The notes beneath the pieces are model-generated. The model did no database searches. It was not told the origin of the DNA and saw only the letters and a program-made list of their open reading frames with translations. A stretch of 64,000 bases of DNA, from contig CM054180.1 in NCBI GenBank assembly GCA_028829895.1, positions 92,629,135-92,693,134 of the forward strand. Reading direction: 5' to 3'. This DNA is from Sinotaia quadrata. Taxonomy: Eukaryota; Mollusca; Gastropoda; Architaenioglossa; Viviparidae. The translations under genes and the position numbers were made by a program. Of the stretch, positions 62,745-64,000 are shown piece by piece. Positions within the stretch are counted from its first letter, which is position 1; the number at the start of each line of letters is the position of its first letter.

Positions 62745-63131
62745 GCAGAATCAATAGCCATTGTACCATGCTACCTAGAACCAAGAGACATTTTACCATG
62801 CTACCCAAAACAAAGAGACATTGTATCATGCTACCCAGAACCAAGAGCATTGTACCATGCTACCCAGAAGCAAGAGACTTTGTACCATGCTACCCAGAAG
62901 CAAGAGACTTTGTACCATGCTACCCAGAACCAAGAGCATTGTACCATGCTACCCAGAAGCAAGAGACTTTGTACCATGCTACCCAGAAGCAAGAGACTTT
63001 GTACCATGCTACCCAGAAGCAAGAAACGTTGTATCATGCTACACAGAAGCAAGAGACTTTGTACCATGCTACCCAGAAGCAAGAGACTTTGTACCATGCT
63101 ACACAGAAGCAAGAGACTTTGTACCATGCTA
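62745..63131. repeat. 30-bp minisatellite, about 13 copies, starting at the Ly6-like donor
   Basis: Plus-strand unit GCAAGAGACTTTGTACCATG then CTACCCAGAA. Long frames in several phases are by-products of a 30-base period. Confidence 0.95.
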
Positions 63132-63136
63132 CACAC

Positions 63137-63266
63137 CTTTTCGTCATAGTTCTGGTGAAGTACTCATCGTCAGTGATTGAAGTCATACAGAAACCGGCCG
63201 GACAACTCTCTTCTGTCTGGAAGAATGGGCAACCACTGTTGCACACAGCACAAATTGTCGCAGATC
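63137..63266 (-). CDS. Ly6/uPAR (three-finger) domain protein, penultimate exon
   Basis: Acceptor TATTCGAACAG and donor GAAAAG|GTGTGT bound 130 bases, phase 1 in and phase 2 out, matching the last exon. Five cysteines begin with CAVCNSGC, the first finger of an LU domain. Phase 1 entry is the usual LU arrangement after a signal-peptide exon; that exon was not found and may lie beyond 64000. Alternatively the frame continues upstream to ATG at 63336, whose first residues (MLILFCVLVIG) are hydrophobic and could themselves be a signal peptide. Confidence 0.75.
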
Positions 63267-63815
63267 CTGTTCGAATAATATAGTCAATTAACATGATTTC
63301 ATATCCAATAACGAGAACACAAAACAAAATAAGCAATGGCGTAACCAGTTTACTTTTACTTATTATTTAATATTTATAGATCTTTACGTGTATCTTAGCA
63401 CAACGACATTAAAACTGGTATATGCATTTTGGTGCCGGGGAGAAGACTCGTGTATTTTGCACTAAAGTGAGGCGCATTTCTAGGTTTTGGTTGGTTGTGT
63501 CGCTTGTGTCCCTTGTGATATTAAACTCGCTAAATGCAAACGACGTTTTTACCTAGAGTTGTTACAATAAACAGTGAGAATGCAATTTATTTATGCATAC
63601 CATTTATCATTTGATTCACACTATGTATTCTATGTTTTACATTTATGCTGACATTAATCTGGGCGAGGGTGGACAGATGATTTTCCCCGATACACAGTTA
63701 TATAAATAAAAAAGATTAAAGATTAAAAGTGATGATCAAAATTTAATAAAAAAAGATTATTTAATATAAAAGCTATGATATAAGGGTGTTTTTTTTGTCT
63801 TAATGATAGTGAAAC
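63267..63815. other. upstream intron or leader, no signal-peptide exon seen
   Basis: AT-rich with a GC-richer patch at 63425-63560 that has no convincing frame. Confidence 0.35.
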
Positions 63816-64000
63816 AATGTGAACACTGTGCTAAAAGTGGTACGGGATATGTGAACAATATGCTAAAAGTGATAGGGATATGTGAACAATGTGTTAAAAG
63901 TGGTAGGGATATGTGAACGATGTGCTAAGCAAAGTAGTACGGGATATGTGAACAATGTGCTAAGCAAAGTTGTACGGATATGTGAACAATGTGCTAAGCA
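63816..64000. repeat. ~32-36-bp tandem repeat running off the right edge
   Basis: ATATGTGAACAATGTGCTAA units, six or more, continuing beyond the window. Confidence 0.9.

Noticed and set aside
62745..63131. Regular direct repeats resembling a CRISPR array
   Set aside because: Units are contiguous with no unique spacers, and the genome is eukaryotic.
62721..63180. Long repeat-coded frames over the 30-bp array (similar ones at 9106-9605, 39369-39797, 43562-44024)
   Set aside because: By-products of tandem arrays with periods that are multiples of three; no start or splice context of their own.

Overview
This is an AT-rich, repeat-saturated animal genome segment. Introns, REL-type LINEs, a gypsy element, long CA/TG, TATC and TA runs and dozens of minisatellites rule out a prokaryote. 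The element types and a secreted Ly6/uPAR-like cysteine-rich gene point to a lophotrochozoan, most likely a mollusc; that assignment is inference. There are no operons, CRISPR arrays, rRNA genes or convincing tRNA genes.

Layout. 1-4692: the 3' part of a gypsy retrotransposon whose single long open frame has the order integrase, reverse transcriptase, RNase H (Gmr1-like order), then a polypurine tract and a 3' LTR. 4841-6073: two minus-strand LINE fragments, the larger joined to a 39-bp minisatellite. 6.6-15.4 kb: AT-rich DNA with many short tandem arrays and a probable terminal exon at 8263-8409. 15.5-29.2 kb: a mosaic of direct and inverted duplications with two large inverted-repeat pairs, an 880-bp tandem duplication and tRNA-like/CA-repeat modules. 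30.5-33.6 kb: a MITE candidate and a ~210-bp satellite. 33.8-39.7 kb: a chain of minisatellites with a few exon-like islands. 40.0-43.2 kb: two more LINE fragments in a TAA microsatellite and an LTR-like block.

Genes on the right side are mostly on the minus strand. Five exon-like islands at 59.2, 50.3, 48.1, 44.9 and 37.8 kb have compatible phases (2, 0, 0, 0) and together would encode about 201 residues with a stop. Two CRE palindromes lie about 175-200 bp upstream of the first ATG. A plus-strand terminal exon (52854-52925) and a minus-strand terminal exon (53078-53218) face each other, so the real gene structure here may involve more than one gene. At 62.0-63.3 kb two exons encode most of a secreted Ly6/uPAR (three-finger) protein ending in the CC-x4-CN signature. 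All exon models were read by eye without transcript or homology support.

The most unusual pattern is that several minisatellites start at, or contain, exon-intron junctions: the 5' splice site at 63137, the 3' splice site at 62230 and the 5' splice site at 59132 are embedded in or abut tandem arrays. Other notable points are four ~39-bp arrays of unrelated sequence, LINE copies repeatedly bordered by TAA repeats with a hairpin across their stop codon, and a 23-bp array carrying four CRE-like sites.
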